From assembly GCA_018223125.1 (NCBI GenBank), contig JAAEZA010000016.1, positions 1 through 64,000 of the forward strand: a DNA stretch of 64,000 nucleotides. Reading direction: 5' to 3'. The position numbers and the translations under genes are program-made. The stretch comes from Paracoccaceae bacterium (GTDB lineage Bacteria; Pseudomonadota; Alphaproteobacteria; Rhodobacterales; Rhodobacteraceae). Positions within the stretch are counted from its first letter, which is position 1. Each line of letters starts with the position of its first letter. This document shows, in pieces, positions 1-12,987 of the stretch. The notes under the pieces are model-generated. The model saw only the letters and a list, made by a program, of their open reading frames with translations, was not told the DNA's origin and ran no database searches.

Positions 1-2
1 CA

Positions 3-752
3 GTCGAACGGGACGCAGAGGGCATCATCCCCGAGGATCTGGAACAGACCTGCCGCAAGCACGGGCCGCAGGTTCTCGTCAGCTCTTTTTCGGTGCACAG
101 CCCCACCACCCAGACCACCAGTTTGAAACGCCGCGTGGCCCTGTCCCGCATTGCTGCAAAATACGATATGAAGATCATAGACGACGATGCCTTCGGGATT
201 GCCACCACGGATATTCCAAGCATGTACAGCATCGCCCCCGAACGGGTCTGGCATATCGGTGCTTTGTCCAAATCCGTCGCGACGGGGCTGCGAATCGGCT
301 ATCTGGTATCGCCCCCCGGTCAGGGAGAGGCCGCACGGGCCACGGTGCTATCCAATTGTTACGGAGTGTCGCAGATCATCTGCGACCTTGCGGAAGAGCT
401 GATCACCAGCGGACAGGCCGCCCTGATCCGCACGCGGATGCTGCAATTCATCGAACGCCGCGCCCGAATGGCTGCGAATGTTCTGGGCCACTGGCATCTG
501 GACTGGAGTCCCACTGTCCCGTTTGTGTGGCTGAACATGCCGTCAGGCTGGCGGGCTTCCTCCCTCCAACGGGCTTGCGAGAGGAAGAATATCCTGATCC
601 GCCCCGCAGACGAATTTGCCCTGTTCGACGGCAAAGCCCCGAACGCGGCGCGCATTACCTTCGGTGCGAAACTGACGGATCAGGAATTCCAGACCGCGCT
701 GGAAACCATAGATTCCATTCTGGAAACGCCGCCTTCAATGAATATGGCTTGA
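3..752 (+). CDS. PLP-dependent aminotransferase-like protein, probably the C-terminal part of a MocR/GntR-type regulator (5' end outside window)
   Basis: The reading frame is open from the left edge to the TGA at 750-752, so about 249 C-terminal residues are present. The fold type I aminotransferase signature is visible: an IIDDDAFG segment (PLP-pyridine Asp), then SKSVATGLRIGY with the Schiff-base lysine, and a C-terminal small domain ending in RITFG. This pattern is typical of the aminotransferase half of MocR regulators, where a GntR helix-turn-helix would lie upstream, outside the window. A stand-alone class I/II aminotransferase is the alternative. A GTG at 93 could start an ORF, but the homology continues upstream of it, so 93 is not the true start. 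It converges with the lectin gene, 7 bp away. Confidence 0.75.
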   Translation, partial: VERDAEGIIPEDLEQTCRKHGPQVLVSSFSVHSPTTQTTSLKRRVALSRIAAKYDMKIIDDDAFGIATTDIPSMYSIAPERVWHIGALSKSVATGLRIGYLVSPPGQGEAARATVLSNCYGVSQIICDLAEELITSGQAALIRTRMLQFIERRARMAANVLGHWHLDWSPTVPFVWLNMPSGWRASSLQRACERKNILIRPADEFALFDGKAPNAARITFGAKLTDQEFQTALETIDSILETPPSMNMA

Positions 753-759
753 AGGCCGG

Positions 760-1131
760 CTAACTGCCACCCTGACTGCCATAGTCGATGTCCCAGTCCT
801 CATCGCCCCTGACCTCTCCGATCGCCATCCAGGCGGCTGTGGCCCGCGCTATGCGGGTGTCGCCCCATGTGCGCAGCACTGCGTCAAAGCCGGTCTGGGT
901 GATATTCTCGGCCACTATGACGGTGCGGTGGTTGGCCCCAGTGTGCAGGTCCAGCAGTTGAAGGGAGATGAAAACCGCGGGAACGGATTTGAAGGCTTCA
1001 GAGAACTCCACCGGCATCCAGCGCTCCCGATCCCCCTGCCCCGACCACATCTCTCCACCGTCTTCAAAATCCGAGAAGAGTTGCACCGAGCCCTGATCAA
1101 TTCCGGTGACCGACGAATACAGTTTTTTCAT
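760..1131 (-). CDS. H-type lectin domain protein
   Basis: A 123-residue protein with no signal peptide or membrane segment. Residues about 35-105 match the H-type lectin family (Helix pomatia agglutinin type): a short segment with FKSVPAVFISLQLLD, then a core with a conserved Thr/Gly/Trp pattern ending in ATAAWMAIG. Known members of the domain bind N-acetylgalactosamine as small beta-sandwich oligomers; bacterial single-domain versions are not characterised to my knowledge. It lies downstream of the atp operon on the same strand but beyond the atp terminator, so it probably has its own promoter. The ATG at 1131 has no strong ribosome-binding site. Confidence 0.75.
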   Translation of the reverse strand: MKKLYSSVTGIDQGSVQLFSDFEDGGEMWSGQGDRERWMPVEFSEAFKSVPAVFISLQLLDLHTGANHRTVIVAENITQTGFDAVLRTWGDTRIARATAAWMAIGEVRGDEDWDIDYGSQGGS

Positions 1132-1160
1132 ATCGCGCTTCGTATTGTTTCATCGCGAAG

Positions 1161-1212
1161 CCTAAAACAACAAAACCCCGCGTCAAGGGCGGGGTTTAGC
1201 TATTGTTTTAGG
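1161..1212 (-). terminator. Rho-independent terminator of the atp operon
   Basis: An inverted repeat with outer arms cctaaaacaa (1161-1170) and ttgttttagg (1203-1212) and an inner GC core AAACCCCGC / GCGGGGTTT around a short loop. Read on the minus strand the core is followed by TTTTGTTGTTTT, a good U-tract. It lies 18 bp past the atpC stop. Confidence 0.85.
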
Positions 1213-1229
1213 CGACAGTTTGTCAGGAT

Positions 1230-1619
1230 TTAGATCAAATCCAGCAAAGCCCGTGTATCAGAGATACGCTTGTTCGCCACGTCCAGATCAGGGCCGGACA
1301 CGTTTTTCGCAGCCGCTTCGGCATCGGCGATCAGACCGTTTACGAAATCGGCAGATGCTTCGGCCTTTGGCACAGCCTGCTCTGCCAGTACCGATGTAGC
1401 CTTCGGAGAGACTTCGACGAACCCACCGGTCACGATGTATTCGCTGACATCCGAACCTGCTTTGACCGTCAACACACCGGGGCGCAATGTGGTCAGCACA
1501 GGAGAGTGATCGGCCATGGCAGTGAAGTCACCTTCGGAACCAGGGATTTGAACCTCGGATGCTTCAAGCGAGGCCAGCTTGCGTTCTGGGGAAACCAGAT
1601 CGAATTGCATGGTAGCCAT
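1230..1619 (-). CDS. atpC: F1 ATP synthase epsilon subunit
   Basis: A 129-residue epsilon subunit of F1, which links the gamma rotor stalk to the c ring and can inhibit ATP hydrolysis. The N-terminal beta-sandwich carries the family features: FDLVSPERKL near the start, then GSEGDFTAMADHSPVLTTLRPGVL at about residues 27-50 and the GGFVEV segment. The C-terminal helical part is short, as usual in alphaproteobacteria. It is the last gene of atpHAGDC and is followed directly by a terminator. The start ATG at 1619 is followed three codons later by another ATG (MATM), so the exact start is slightly uncertain. Confidence 0.95.
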   Translation of the reverse strand: MATMQFDLVSPERKLASLEASEVQIPGSEGDFTAMADHSPVLTTLRPGVLTVKAGSDVSEYIVTGGFVEVSPKATSVLAEQAVPKAEASADFVNGLIADAEAAAKNVSGPDLDVANKRISDTRALLDLI

Positions 1620-1686
1620 TTGGAACCAATCCTTTGTTTAAAGCGTCTGACCGGAGCTGTTCCGGTCAGACGGGTTTCGCATAGCC

Positions 1687-4004
<2,318 letters not shown>

Positions 4005-4033
4005 GCAAACTCCTTGTTCCTAAGGGCCAATGT

Positions 4034-5568
<1,535 letters not shown>

Positions 5569-5569
<1 letters not shown>

Positions 5570-6129
5570 TATCCGACCTCTTTCATTGCATTTTGAAGAT
5601 TGGAGAGCTTGGATTTGATCGACGAGTCAATCATCTTCGAGCCCACTTTAACGATCAAACCGCCGATGAGGCTTTCATCAACGGTCACATTCACTTTTAC
5701 ATCCTTGCCCACAGACGCCTTCAGCGTCTTGGTCAGCTTTTCTTCCTGCGCTTTGGTCAGCTTTTTGGCAGCTGTTACCTCTGCGCTGACTTCGCCTTTT
5801 TCGTCGGCGATCATACCTTTTACGGTATCAATCAACGCTGGCAGCACGAACAGGCGGCGCTTTTGCGCCATCAGGCCCAGCGTGTTCGCTACAGTTGAAG
5901 TCAGTTTCATTTTCTTGCCAATGGCGGCAACCGCAGCGGCCATCTCGTCACGTGTGTAGACGGGGTTGGAAATAAGCTCGACAAAATCGGTGCTTTCCTC
6001 CAACGCTGCTGTCAACGCATCAAGATCTTTTTCCAAAGCGGGGAGTTCATTGGCCTCTTTGGCCAGCTCAAAGACAGCAGTGGCATAGCGCACGGCGATC
6101 CCTGACGATATCGAACCTTTGTCAGACAC
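5569..6129 (-). CDS. atpH: F1 ATP synthase delta subunit
   Basis: The delta subunit, peripheral-stalk connector on top of F1, first gene of atpHAGDC. The protein starting [25 protein letters not shown] matches the family N-terminus, so I choose the GTG at 6129 (186 residues). It is preceded by GGAAGG seven bases upstream. A longer frame reaching 6186 adds residues unlike the family. The C-terminus has the [20 protein letters not shown] signature. F0 genes (a, b, c) are absent from this operon, as usual in Rhodobacterales, where they form a separate locus. Confidence 0.93.
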
Positions 6130-6503
6130 GAAAACCCTTCCGATTTTGTCTTGCCACCGCTCATCGGCGACATCAGATTTGCACAAGTCAGAGGCAAGCG
6201 GATGCCTGCCTCTTCAAATCAGCGCGGTGATAGCAAAGGTATCCCCGTCGCGCAACTAAGCATTACGCGGCGGCCCGCAAGGAATATCAAACAAATTCAG
6301 CAACTTACTAAAAAACGCGACAATCTGCGCCCGTTTTGGCACATTTTTTTTGATCCCGAAATGTCGATTCCGGAGGAAATCAGTCGCAATTTTGTCGAAT
6401 CCCGATGGTGAATCCCTGTTTCGGGGCCGGAGGGCACCACACGCACAGGGCCGAAGATCAGGATATGGCCCTGTTCGCGGCAATGTCAAACCGGAAGAAA
6501 CAC
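6130..6503. other. Intergenic region between the MFS gene and atpH, likely holding the atp promoter and leader
   Basis: No convincing gene is present. A 93-codon minus-strand frame (6256-6537) has a low-complexity Arg/Pro-rich translation and overlaps a terminator. A short plus-strand frame at 6361-6411 has GGAGG inside it, not before it. The only promoter-like pair I see on the minus strand is TTGATA (6285-6290) and TAATGC (6260-6265), but the 19-bp spacer is long; this is a weak guess. The stretch is AT-richer than its flanks. Confidence 0.4.
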
Positions 6504-6532
6504 AAAGGGCGGCCCGTTGCCGGAACCGCCCT
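6504..6532 (-). terminator. Rho-independent terminator of the MFS transporter gene
   Basis: Inverted repeat AGGGCGG (6506-6512) / CCGCCCT (6526-6532). On the minus strand the hairpin is followed by TTTGTGTTTCTT. It begins 27 bp after the stop of the Bcr/CflA-type transporter gene. Confidence 0.75.
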
Positions 6533-6558
6533 GACAAGTCTTAAATCCGTGGCGATTT

Positions 6559-7743
6559 TCAGGAAGGCGCTGGCATCCGCTGGGGGCGGATCATCGCCGC
6601 ACTCACGCCCAGCGCAAGCACACCGCAAAGCGCAATTGACGCGACCATTGGAAGGGCTGTTCCGTCAAAAAACGGGCCGGCAACTGTCACCATCAAACCA
6701 CCGATCAGCATCTGCAACATCCCCCCGAGACTGGAGGCCAGACCGGCAATCTCTCCGTGTTCTTCCAGCGCAAGAACCATCGTTGTCGGAATCACCAGCC
6801 CGAGGAAGGCATTGGCGCAGAACAGCATCGCAACCAGCACGTAAAGATTGACCAGACCGGCCAGCCCGAGCGCAAGCAGGAAAAGGGTGGCTCCGGCGAA
6901 ACCCAGAACAGCCACGCGCACCACCCGCACCATGCCAAATCTCTCGCCAATCGGGGCCGCCATCTGGGACGCGCCGAAAAAGCCGACGGCGTTAACAGCA
7001 AAGGCCAGACTGAAGCCGATCGGCGACAGGCCGAATTCGCCGGTGTAAACGAAAGAGCCGCTGGCGATGAACACAAAAAACGAAGCCATTCCAAAGGCCC
7101 CGACCAGTGTCAGCGCCATGAACCCGCGATCCGTCAGCAGCGTTTTGCATCCGCGGATCAGGTTGGCCCCGTTCACGGCCACACGGTTGTCAACCGGCAG
7201 GGTCTCCGGCAGGGCGAACCGCGCCATCGACAAGCTTGCCAGCGCGGCAACAACAAAGACTGCGAACAAGGCCCGCCAATCCGCGATCAGCAACAGCAGG
7301 CTGCCCGCCAGAGGCGCCAGCATCGGGGACACGCTGATGACCAGCATGATCATCGCCATCAGACGCGTGCCGTCATTGCCGGTGTAAAGATCGCGCACAA
7401 TCGCGCGGGGCAGCACCATAACAACCGCCGCGCCCAACCCCTGCACAAAACGAAAGGCAGTCAGCCATCCGATTGTCGGCGCCCAGAAACACCCGAGCGA
7501 ACCGAGCACGAAGACCGCCAGCCCAACATAGATCGGCAGCTTGCGGCCGACCTGATCGGACCACGGCCCGTAGACCAGTTGCGACAGGCCAAAGGCCAGA
7601 AAGAAGGCCGTAATCGTGCCCTGCACAGAGGCGACCGAGGCATTCAGGTCCGCCGCAATCTGCGGCAGGGCAGGAAGATACATATCAATTGCGAAAGGCC
7701 CGACTGCGGACATCAGGCCAAGAATAAGAGCGATACGAAACAT
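6559..7743 (-). CDS. MFS drug-efflux transporter, Bcr/CflA type
   Basis: A 394-residue polytopic membrane protein with about 12 hydrophobic segments. The N-terminus has the pattern of the Bcr/CflA subfamily: a first helix with AVGPFAIDMYLPALP, and a loop 2-3 motif A variant YGPWSDQVGRKLPIYVGL. Helix 4 carries RFVQGLGAAVVMVLPRAIVRD, another subfamily hallmark. Known members export drugs such as bicyclomycin and chloramphenicol, or cysteine, by proton antiport. The substrate here cannot be told from sequence. It is monocistronic by context, with a terminator downstream. Confidence 0.88.
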   Translation of the reverse strand: MFRIALILGLMSAVGPFAIDMYLPALPQIAADLNASVASVQGTITAFFLAFGLSQLVYGPWSDQVGRKLPIYVGLAVFVLGSLGCFWAPTIGWLTAFRFVQGLGAAVVMVLPRAIVRDLYTGNDGTRLMAMIMLVISVSPMLAPLAGSLLLLIADWRALFAVFVVAALASLSMARFALPETLPVDNRVAVNGANLIRGCKTLLTDRGFMALTLVGAFGMASFFVFIASGSFVYTGEFGLSPIGFSLAFAVNAVGFFGASQMAAPIGERFGMVRVVRVAVLGFAGATLFLLALGLAGLVNLYVLVAMLFCANAFLGLVIPTTMVLALEEHGEIAGLASSLGGMLQMLIGGLMVTVAGPFFDGTALPMVASIALCGVLALGVSAAMIRPQRMPAPS

Positions 7744-7845
7744 TGCGTTAATCCATAAAAAGTTTGATTGCCTCCGCCTACAATGGTGGGGACGGCCTTG
7801 CCAAGCCGTGTTCGGACCTGCACATTTGCCTGCTGACCCGAACTG

Positions 7846-8628
7846 TCAGCAGCCGCGGCGCGAACTGGCGTTTTCACGGCCCCGTACCGGCTTTCCAACC
7901 GGTTTGGCAATCCCCTCCAGCGCCTCCAGCGGGCGGCGCACGGCCTCCCCCAGCCCCGGGCGGGTCGGCGCATGGACCTGTTTGGTCACTTCGATCATCA
8001 CCGCCCCCGCCGGTAACAGCCACGACATTTTCGTGCCAAAGCGTTCAAACACCTGCGCAGAGCGCACCAGCGACGCACGGTGGCTTGGTGGCGGGAACAG
8101 CGCCGAGATCTGCCGTCCGGGCACAAACCCGTGCTTACGCAGTTGCGATTCAAGCTGGCTGAAGCTGTAGGGGCGGCCAAAGCCGAAAGGCGTCTTGTCC
8201 CGCCGCGCCCACAGACCGGAGCGGTTCGGCACCACAAACAGCGCCCGCCCGCCGGGACCAAGCACCCGCCAGATTTCGTCCAGCAAATCCGCCTGCCGCT
8301 CGCAGGTCTCCAGACCGTGCAGCACAATCAGCCGGTCGATCACGCCGGTTCCCATCGGCCAGCGCGTTTCCTCGATCATCACCGAATGGTTCGGCAGCCC
8401 GTCCGGCCAGGGCATTACCCCCTGCTGACCGGGCATCAGGTTCAGCACACGGCGGCTGTCCGCCAGAAAGGGGCGCAGCATCGGCCCGGCAAAGCCGAAG
8501 CCCGCCACGGTTTGCCCCTTGGTATTGGGCCAAAGCTCGACAATACGTTCGCGCAGCGCCCGCTGGGCAATCCGCCCCAGTTTGGTGCGGTAGTAAAACG
8601 AATGGAGATCAACCACATCCAAGTGCAT
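7846..8628 (-). CDS. Class I SAM-dependent methyltransferase
   Basis: About 260 residues. A weak Rossmann methyltransferase pattern is visible: [12 protein letters not shown] for the SAM-binding loop, [14 protein letters not shown] for motif II, and [22 protein letters not shown], the typical post-motif III segment of UbiE/UbiG-like enzymes. The substrate is unknown. I prefer the ATG at 8628 (protein starts [13 protein letters not shown]) over 8643, because that N-terminus looks like the start of family members. It is divergent from gloB, with only 65 bp between the starts, so the two promoters share that gap. Confidence 0.75.
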   Translation of the reverse strand: MHLDVVDLHSFYYRTKLGRIAQRALRERIVELWPNTKGQTVAGFGFAGPMLRPFLADSRRVLNLMPGQQGVMPWPDGLPNHSVMIEETRWPMGTGVIDRLIVLHGLETCERQADLLDEIWRVLGPGGRALFVVPNRSGLWARRDKTPFGFGRPYSFSQLESQLRKHGFVPGRQISALFPPPSHRASLVRSAQVFERFGTKMSWLLPAGAVMIEVTKQVHAPTRPGLGEAVRRPLEALEGIAKPVGKPVRGRENASSRRGC

Positions 8629-8693
8629 TGCATCACCCTGCAAGTTCGGCCAGACTAAACTGAAAGTTAAAACATATGGAGGAACAAAACACT

Positions 8694-9461
8694 ATGCCTT
8701 TAGAGATCATTACAGTTCCTTGCCTGTCAGACAACTATGCCTTCATCCTGCGCGAAACCGAAAGCGATCAGGTGGCCGTTGTGGACGTTCCCGAAGCCAA
8801 ACCTATTCTGGATGTCCTTTCGCAAAAGGGCTGGTCGCTGGATCATATCCTGCTGACCCATCATCACGACGATCATATTATGGGCGTGGAAGAACTGCGC
8901 AACGAAACCGGCGCTTCGGTCTCCGGTGGGGCACCGGATGCCTACCGCCTGCCCCCGCTGGATACGCAACTGTCGGACGGTGACAGTTTCCAGCTTGGTG
9001 CGGAAACCTGCCGTGTGATTGACGTTTCGGGACACACGCTCGGCCATATTGCCTTTATCTTTGACGAGGCCCTGGCCGCCTTTACCGCAGACAGCCTGAT
9101 GGCCTGGGGCTGCGGGCGGGTGTTCGAGGGCACAATGGCGCAACAATGGAACTCGTTGAAAAAGTTCCACACCCTGCCCCGCGCCATGACGATCTATTCC
9201 GGCCATGAATACACCGCCAGCAACGGCAAGTTCGCCATGACCATAGAGCCGGACAACGAAAGCTACATCGCCCGCATGAAAGCAACCGAGGACGCCCGTG
9301 CCAAAGGGGAACCCACCGTGCCGTCCAATCTGGGGCTGGAACTGGCCACAAACCCCTTCCTGCGCGCCAACCACCCCAAGGTGAAGGCCGCGCTTGGCAT
9401 GGAAGACGCCAGCGACGCGGAGGTTTTCGCAGAAATCCGCACCCGTAAAGACAATTTCTAA
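8694..9461 (+). CDS. gloB: Hydroxyacylglutathione hydrolase (glyoxalase II)
   Basis: A 255-residue metallo-beta-lactamase-fold enzyme that hydrolyses S-lactoylglutathione to D-lactate and glutathione in methylglyoxal detoxification. The binuclear metal motif THHHDDH is at residues 55-61. SGHTLGHIAF follows, then FTADSLMAWGCGRVFEG and the GHEYTASN metal-ligand segment. The start is the ATG at 8694, with GGAGG at 8678-8682. The in-frame ATG at 8676 lies against that ribosome-binding site and gives a longer N-terminus than the family has. Confidence 0.96.
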   Translation: MPLEIITVPCLSDNYAFILRETESDQVAVVDVPEAKPILDVLSQKGWSLDHILLTHHHDDHIMGVEELRNETGASVSGGAPDAYRLPPLDTQLSDGDSFQLGAETCRVIDVSGHTLGHIAFIFDEALAAFTADSLMAWGCGRVFEGTMAQQWNSLKKFHTLPRAMTIYSGHEYTASNGKFAMTIEPDNESYIARMKATEDARAKGEPTVPSNLGLELATNPFLRANHPKVKAALGMEDASDAEVFAEIRTRKDNF

Positions 9462-9490
9462 CGACCATAAGAATTAAAGAGACAGAAGAA

Positions 9491-10267
9491 TTGGCCCTCA
9501 AAGACTGGTTTGAACCGAAAGACGCCCACCCTGCCCCGCGCTCCGGTCCGGTGCGGGTGGGCTGGCTGCTGAACGAGCAACGCTCCGGTGTGGTCTATTA
9601 TCCGCCCGAACGTATCCGCTCTGCCGAGGTGAACCGCAACCATGCGAAATCCGCCTCCCGCTGCCCTGCCATCATCAACATGGAGAGCCGCTATTTCATG
9701 ATCCGCGTGCCTTACGACCTGCACCTGCGGTTTGTACGCGACGAGAAGGGCAAGCCGGGCCTGCGCAACATGAACGGCGATGCCAGTCCGGTGCGGGGCA
9801 ATATCCTGTCCAAAAAACTGCATCTGACTGCGGAACACGAATGGCGCTATGCGGACCGGCCCACGGTGCAGGTCTCGCTGCCTTATACATTCATCGCGGA
9901 CGAGCCGGTTTACATGACCCAACTCTCTGCCTTCATGCACTACACCAAAACACCGCTGCCCGGCACAATCTTCGGCGGGCGCTTTGCCATCAACAACTGG
10001 CCGCGCCCCCTGATGTGGGCGTTCGAATGGCACGACACGGCGCAGGACCTGATCCTGAAACGGGGCCAGCCGTGGTTCTATGTGCAGTTTGAAACCAACC
10101 CGCAGGATCGTTCTGTCTCTATGGTAGAGGCACAGATGACACCCGAACTAGAAGGGTTCATTGACCATACCTCTGCGGCAGTGAATTATGTGAACCAGTC
10201 GTTTTCCCTGTTCAAAGATGCTGAACGGGTACGACCGGAAACCTTGCTGGTGCCTGTCAAACGTTAG
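9491..10267 (+). CDS. Conserved-looking protein of unknown function, 258 aa
   Basis: I do not recognise a named family with confidence. The frame has normal codon use and a balanced soluble composition, rich in Trp, Tyr, Pro and Arg, with no signal peptide or membrane segment. Notable parts are GPVRVGWLLNEQRSGVVYYPPERI near the N-terminus, a YTFIADEPVYMTQL segment, and NWPRPLMWAFEWHDTAQDLILKRGQPWFYVQF near residues 170-200. The start is TTG at 9491; the first internal ATG would cut away about 65 residues. It lies 29 bp after gloB on the same strand and may be cotranscribed with it. It could be an enzyme or a small-ligand-binding protein, but nothing in the sequence decides this. Confidence 0.75.
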   Translation: MALKDWFEPKDAHPAPRSGPVRVGWLLNEQRSGVVYYPPERIRSAEVNRNHAKSASRCPAIINMESRYFMIRVPYDLHLRFVRDEKGKPGLRNMNGDASPVRGNILSKKLHLTAEHEWRYADRPTVQVSLPYTFIADEPVYMTQLSAFMHYTKTPLPGTIFGGRFAINNWPRPLMWAFEWHDTAQDLILKRGQPWFYVQFETNPQDRSVSMVEAQMTPELEGFIDHTSAAVNYVNQSFSLFKDAERVRPETLLVPVKR

Positions 10268-10527
10268 GGCGACACCAGTACCAAAGCGCGGTAACGGCAG
10301 TGTGTAGCCGGACCGCCCTTGAAACCGGACCGGATCGGACACATTTCCGTCTGGTCCTGTAAAGATGCCCAAAGCAGAGCCAGACCGCGGCGTAAAAGAC
10401 TCTCTTTTTGCATTTTTACAGTTAATTTTCGAAAAACCCCTTGAAGCTTTCGCAATCTCGCCGAAGTTTAAACTATGGGGTTAACCAGCGTTTTCGGGGA
10501 ACGCTGCAAAAATGAAAGTCCAGATCT

Positions 10528-12849
10528 ATGCCATCTTTTTCGAGCAGCCTAGAAAACGCAATTCACGCAGCCTTGGGGCACGCCAATGATCGCAAGCACG
10601 AGCTTGCCACGCTGGAGCACCTCCTGCTGTCCCTGATCGACGAAACCGATGCCGCGCAGGTGATGCGCGCCTGTGAAGTCGATCTGGAAGGATTGCGCAG
10701 CACACTCATCCAGTTCCTGGATACCGAACTGGACAGTCTGGTATCTGAAATCGACGGGTCCGAAGCCGCGCCGACAACCGCCTTCCAGCGGGTCATCCAG
10801 CGCGCCGCGATCCACGTTCAATCTTCCGGTCGCAGCGAAGTCACCGGCGCCAATGTTCTGGTCGCCATCTTTGCAGAACGGGAAAGCCATGCGGCCTATT
10901 TCCTGCAGGAACAGGATATGACCCGCTATGATGCGGTGAACTATATTTCCCACGGCGTTGCCAAAGACCCGAGCTTCACAGACACCCGCCCTGTCAGCGG
11001 TTCGGAAGACATCGAGGACCTGAACTTCGAGGGCGAGGAAACCAGCAAGGAAGAAACCGCGCTGCAAAAATACTGCGTGGATCTGAACGCCAAAGCCGCC
11101 GCAGGTGATATTGATCCGCTGATCGGGCGCGACCATGAAGTGGAACGCTGCATTCAGGTGCTGTGCCGCCGCCGCAAGAACAACCCGATTCTTGTAGGCG
11201 ATCCCGGTGTCGGCAAAACGGCCATCGCGGAAGGTCTGGCGAACAAGATCATCAAGGGCGAAACGCCTGAAATCCTGTCCGGTGCCACGATCTACTCCCT
11301 TGATATGGGGGCATTGCTGGCGGGCACCCGCTATCGCGGCGATTTCGAAGAACGCCTGAAGGCGGTTATGACCGAAATGGAAGAACACGAAGATGCGGTT
11401 CTGTTCATTGACGAAATTCACACCGTGATCGGGGCCGGTGCCACATCGGGCGGCGCAATGGATGCGTCCAACCTGCTGAAGCCCGCGCTTCAGGGTGGCA
11501 AACTGCGCTGCATGGGATCAACCACCTACAAGGAGTACCGCCAGCATTTCGAAAAGGACCGCGCCCTGTCACGCCGGTTCCAGAAGATCGACGTGAACGA
11601 GCCTTCGGTTGAAGATGCCGTGCAAATCCTGCAAGGGCTGAAACCTCATTTCGAGGAGCACCACCAGATCACCTATACCCCGGAAGCAATCCGCACCGCG
11701 GTAGAACTGTCTGCGCGTTACATCCATGACCGCAAGCTGCCGGACAAGGCGATCGACGTGATCGACGAGGCCGGTGCCCATCAGCACATCATCCCCGAGG
11801 ATAAACGCACACCCCAGATTGACGTGTCCCAGATCGAGGAAGTTGTAGCAAAGATCGCCCGCATTCCGCCGAAAACCGTGTCCAAGGACGACGCCGAAGT
11901 GCTGCGGGATCTGGAATCAAGCCTCAAGCGGGTGGTGTTCGGCCAAGACCCTGCGATCGAGGCGCTGACCTCTGCAATCAAACTGTCCCGTGCCGGCCTG
12001 CGCGAGCCTGAGAAACCCATCGGCAACTACCTGTTCGCCGGCCCGACAGGCGTGGGTAAAACCGAAGTGGCCAAACAGCTTGCCGATACTTTGGGTGTGG
12101 AACTGCTGCGCTTTGATATGTCGGAATACATGGAGAAACACGCGATCTCCCGCCTGATCGGCGCACCGCCGGGCTATGTCGGGTTTGATCAGGGCGGTCT
12201 GCTGACAGATGGGGTGGACAAGACCCCGCACTGCGTGCTGCTGCTGGATGAGGTGGAAAAAGCCCACCCCGATGTGTTCAACATCCTGTTGCAGGTGATG
12301 GACCACGGCAAGCTGACCGACCACAACGGACGCACAACGGACTTCCGCAATGTCGTGTTGATCATGACATCGAATGCCGGTGCTGCTGATGCCGCCAGGG
12401 AAGCTATCGGTTTTGGCCGTGGACGGCGTGAAGGTGAAGACACCGCCGCGATTGAAAAGCTGTTCACACCGGAATTCCGCAACCGTCTGGACGCGGTGAT
12501 CTCCTTTGCACCGCTTGGCAAGAAAACCATCTCCAAAGTTGTGGACAAATTCATCCTGCAACTGGAAGCCCAGCTTATGGACCGTAACGTGGTCTTCGAA
12601 CTTACACCGGCGGCCTCTGCATGGCTTGGCGAGAAAGGCTATGATGACAAGATGGGTGCACGGCCTCTGGCCCGTGTCATTCAGGAACACGTCAAGAAAC
12701 CGCTGGCCGAAGAATTGCTGTTTGGCAAACTGACCAAAGGCGGTCTGGTAAAAGTCTCGGTCAAGGACGGCAAACTGGAGCTGAAGATGGAGCCACCGGA
12801 AAAGCGGCGCATCCCGAAATCCAAGCCGCCCCTGCTGACGGCGGATTGA
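10528..12849 (+). CDS. clpA: ATP-dependent Clp protease ATP-binding subunit ClpA
   Basis: A 773-residue AAA+ unfoldase that feeds substrates to ClpP. An N-terminal Clp repeat domain (about 1-150) is followed by AAA module 1, with P-loop GDPGVGKT at 224-231 and [26 protein letters not shown] module 2 follows, with P-loop GPTGVGKT at 505-512 and [14 protein letters not shown]. The ClpP-docking tripeptide IGF is present in AREAIGFGR. Absence of a long middle coiled coil separates it from ClpB. The adaptor gene clpS, often directly upstream in alphaproteobacteria, is not here. The gene is monocistronic, with a strong terminator downstream and a 260-bp upstream gap. Confidence 0.96.
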   Translation: MPSFSSSLENAIHAALGHANDRKHELATLEHLLLSLIDETDAAQVMRACEVDLEGLRSTLIQFLDTELDSLVSEIDGSEAAPTTAFQRVIQRAAIHVQSSGRSEVTGANVLVAIFAERESHAAYFLQEQDMTRYDAVNYISHGVAKDPSFTDTRPVSGSEDIEDLNFEGEETSKEETALQKYCVDLNAKAAAGDIDPLIGRDHEVERCIQVLCRRRKNNPILVGDPGVGKTAIAEGLANKIIKGETPEILSGATIYSLDMGALLAGTRYRGDFEERLKAVMTEMEEHEDAVLFIDEIHTVIGAGATSGGAMDASNLLKPALQGGKLRCMGSTTYKEYRQHFEKDRALSRRFQKIDVNEPSVEDAVQILQGLKPHFEEHHQITYTPEAIRTAVELSARYIHDRKLPDKAIDVIDEAGAHQHIIPEDKRTPQIDVSQIEEVVAKIARIPPKTVSKDDAEVLRDLESSLKRVVFGQDPAIEALTSAIKLSRAGLREPEKPIGNYLFAGPTGVGKTEVAKQLADTLGVELLRFDMSEYMEKHAISRLIGAPPGYVGFDQGGLLTDGVDKTPHCVLLLDEVEKAHPDVFNILLQVMDHGKLTDHNGRTTDFRNVVLIMTSNAGAADAAREAIGFGRGRREGEDTAAIEKLFTPEFRNRLDAVISFAPLGKKTISKVVDKFILQLEAQLMDRNVVFELTPAASAWLGEKGYDDKMGARPLARVIQEHVKKPLAEELLFGKLTKGGLVKVSVKDGKLELKMEPPEKRRIPKSKPPLLTAD

Positions 12850-12929
12850 TCCAGCGGGAAATTTCCGTGAAAACGCTGTGAATTTCCCACTGTTTCCAAC
12901 TTTCTAGCAAAAGTTGCTTGTACACTAAC

Positions 12930-12967
12930 TACCCTTACGTCACCATGGCGTGAGGGTAATTTTTATT
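12930..12967 (+). terminator. Rho-independent terminator of clpA
   Basis: A 10-bp stem, TACCCTTACG (12930-12939) and CGTGAGGGTA (12949-12958) with one G-U pair, closes a 9-base loop. It is followed by ATTTTTATT on the plus strand. Confidence 0.9.
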
Positions 12968-12987
12968 CAAACATTAACGGTGACGAA

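Noticed and set aside
6256-6537. 93-codon minus-strand frame upstream of the atp operon
   Set aside because: It covers the MFS terminator, has no ribosome-binding site and low-complexity translation.
10440-10478. CTTG...CTAT pair upstream of clpA as a possible heat-shock (RpoH) promoter
   Set aside because: The spacing between the two elements is about 29 bp, far longer than the 17-18 bp expected.
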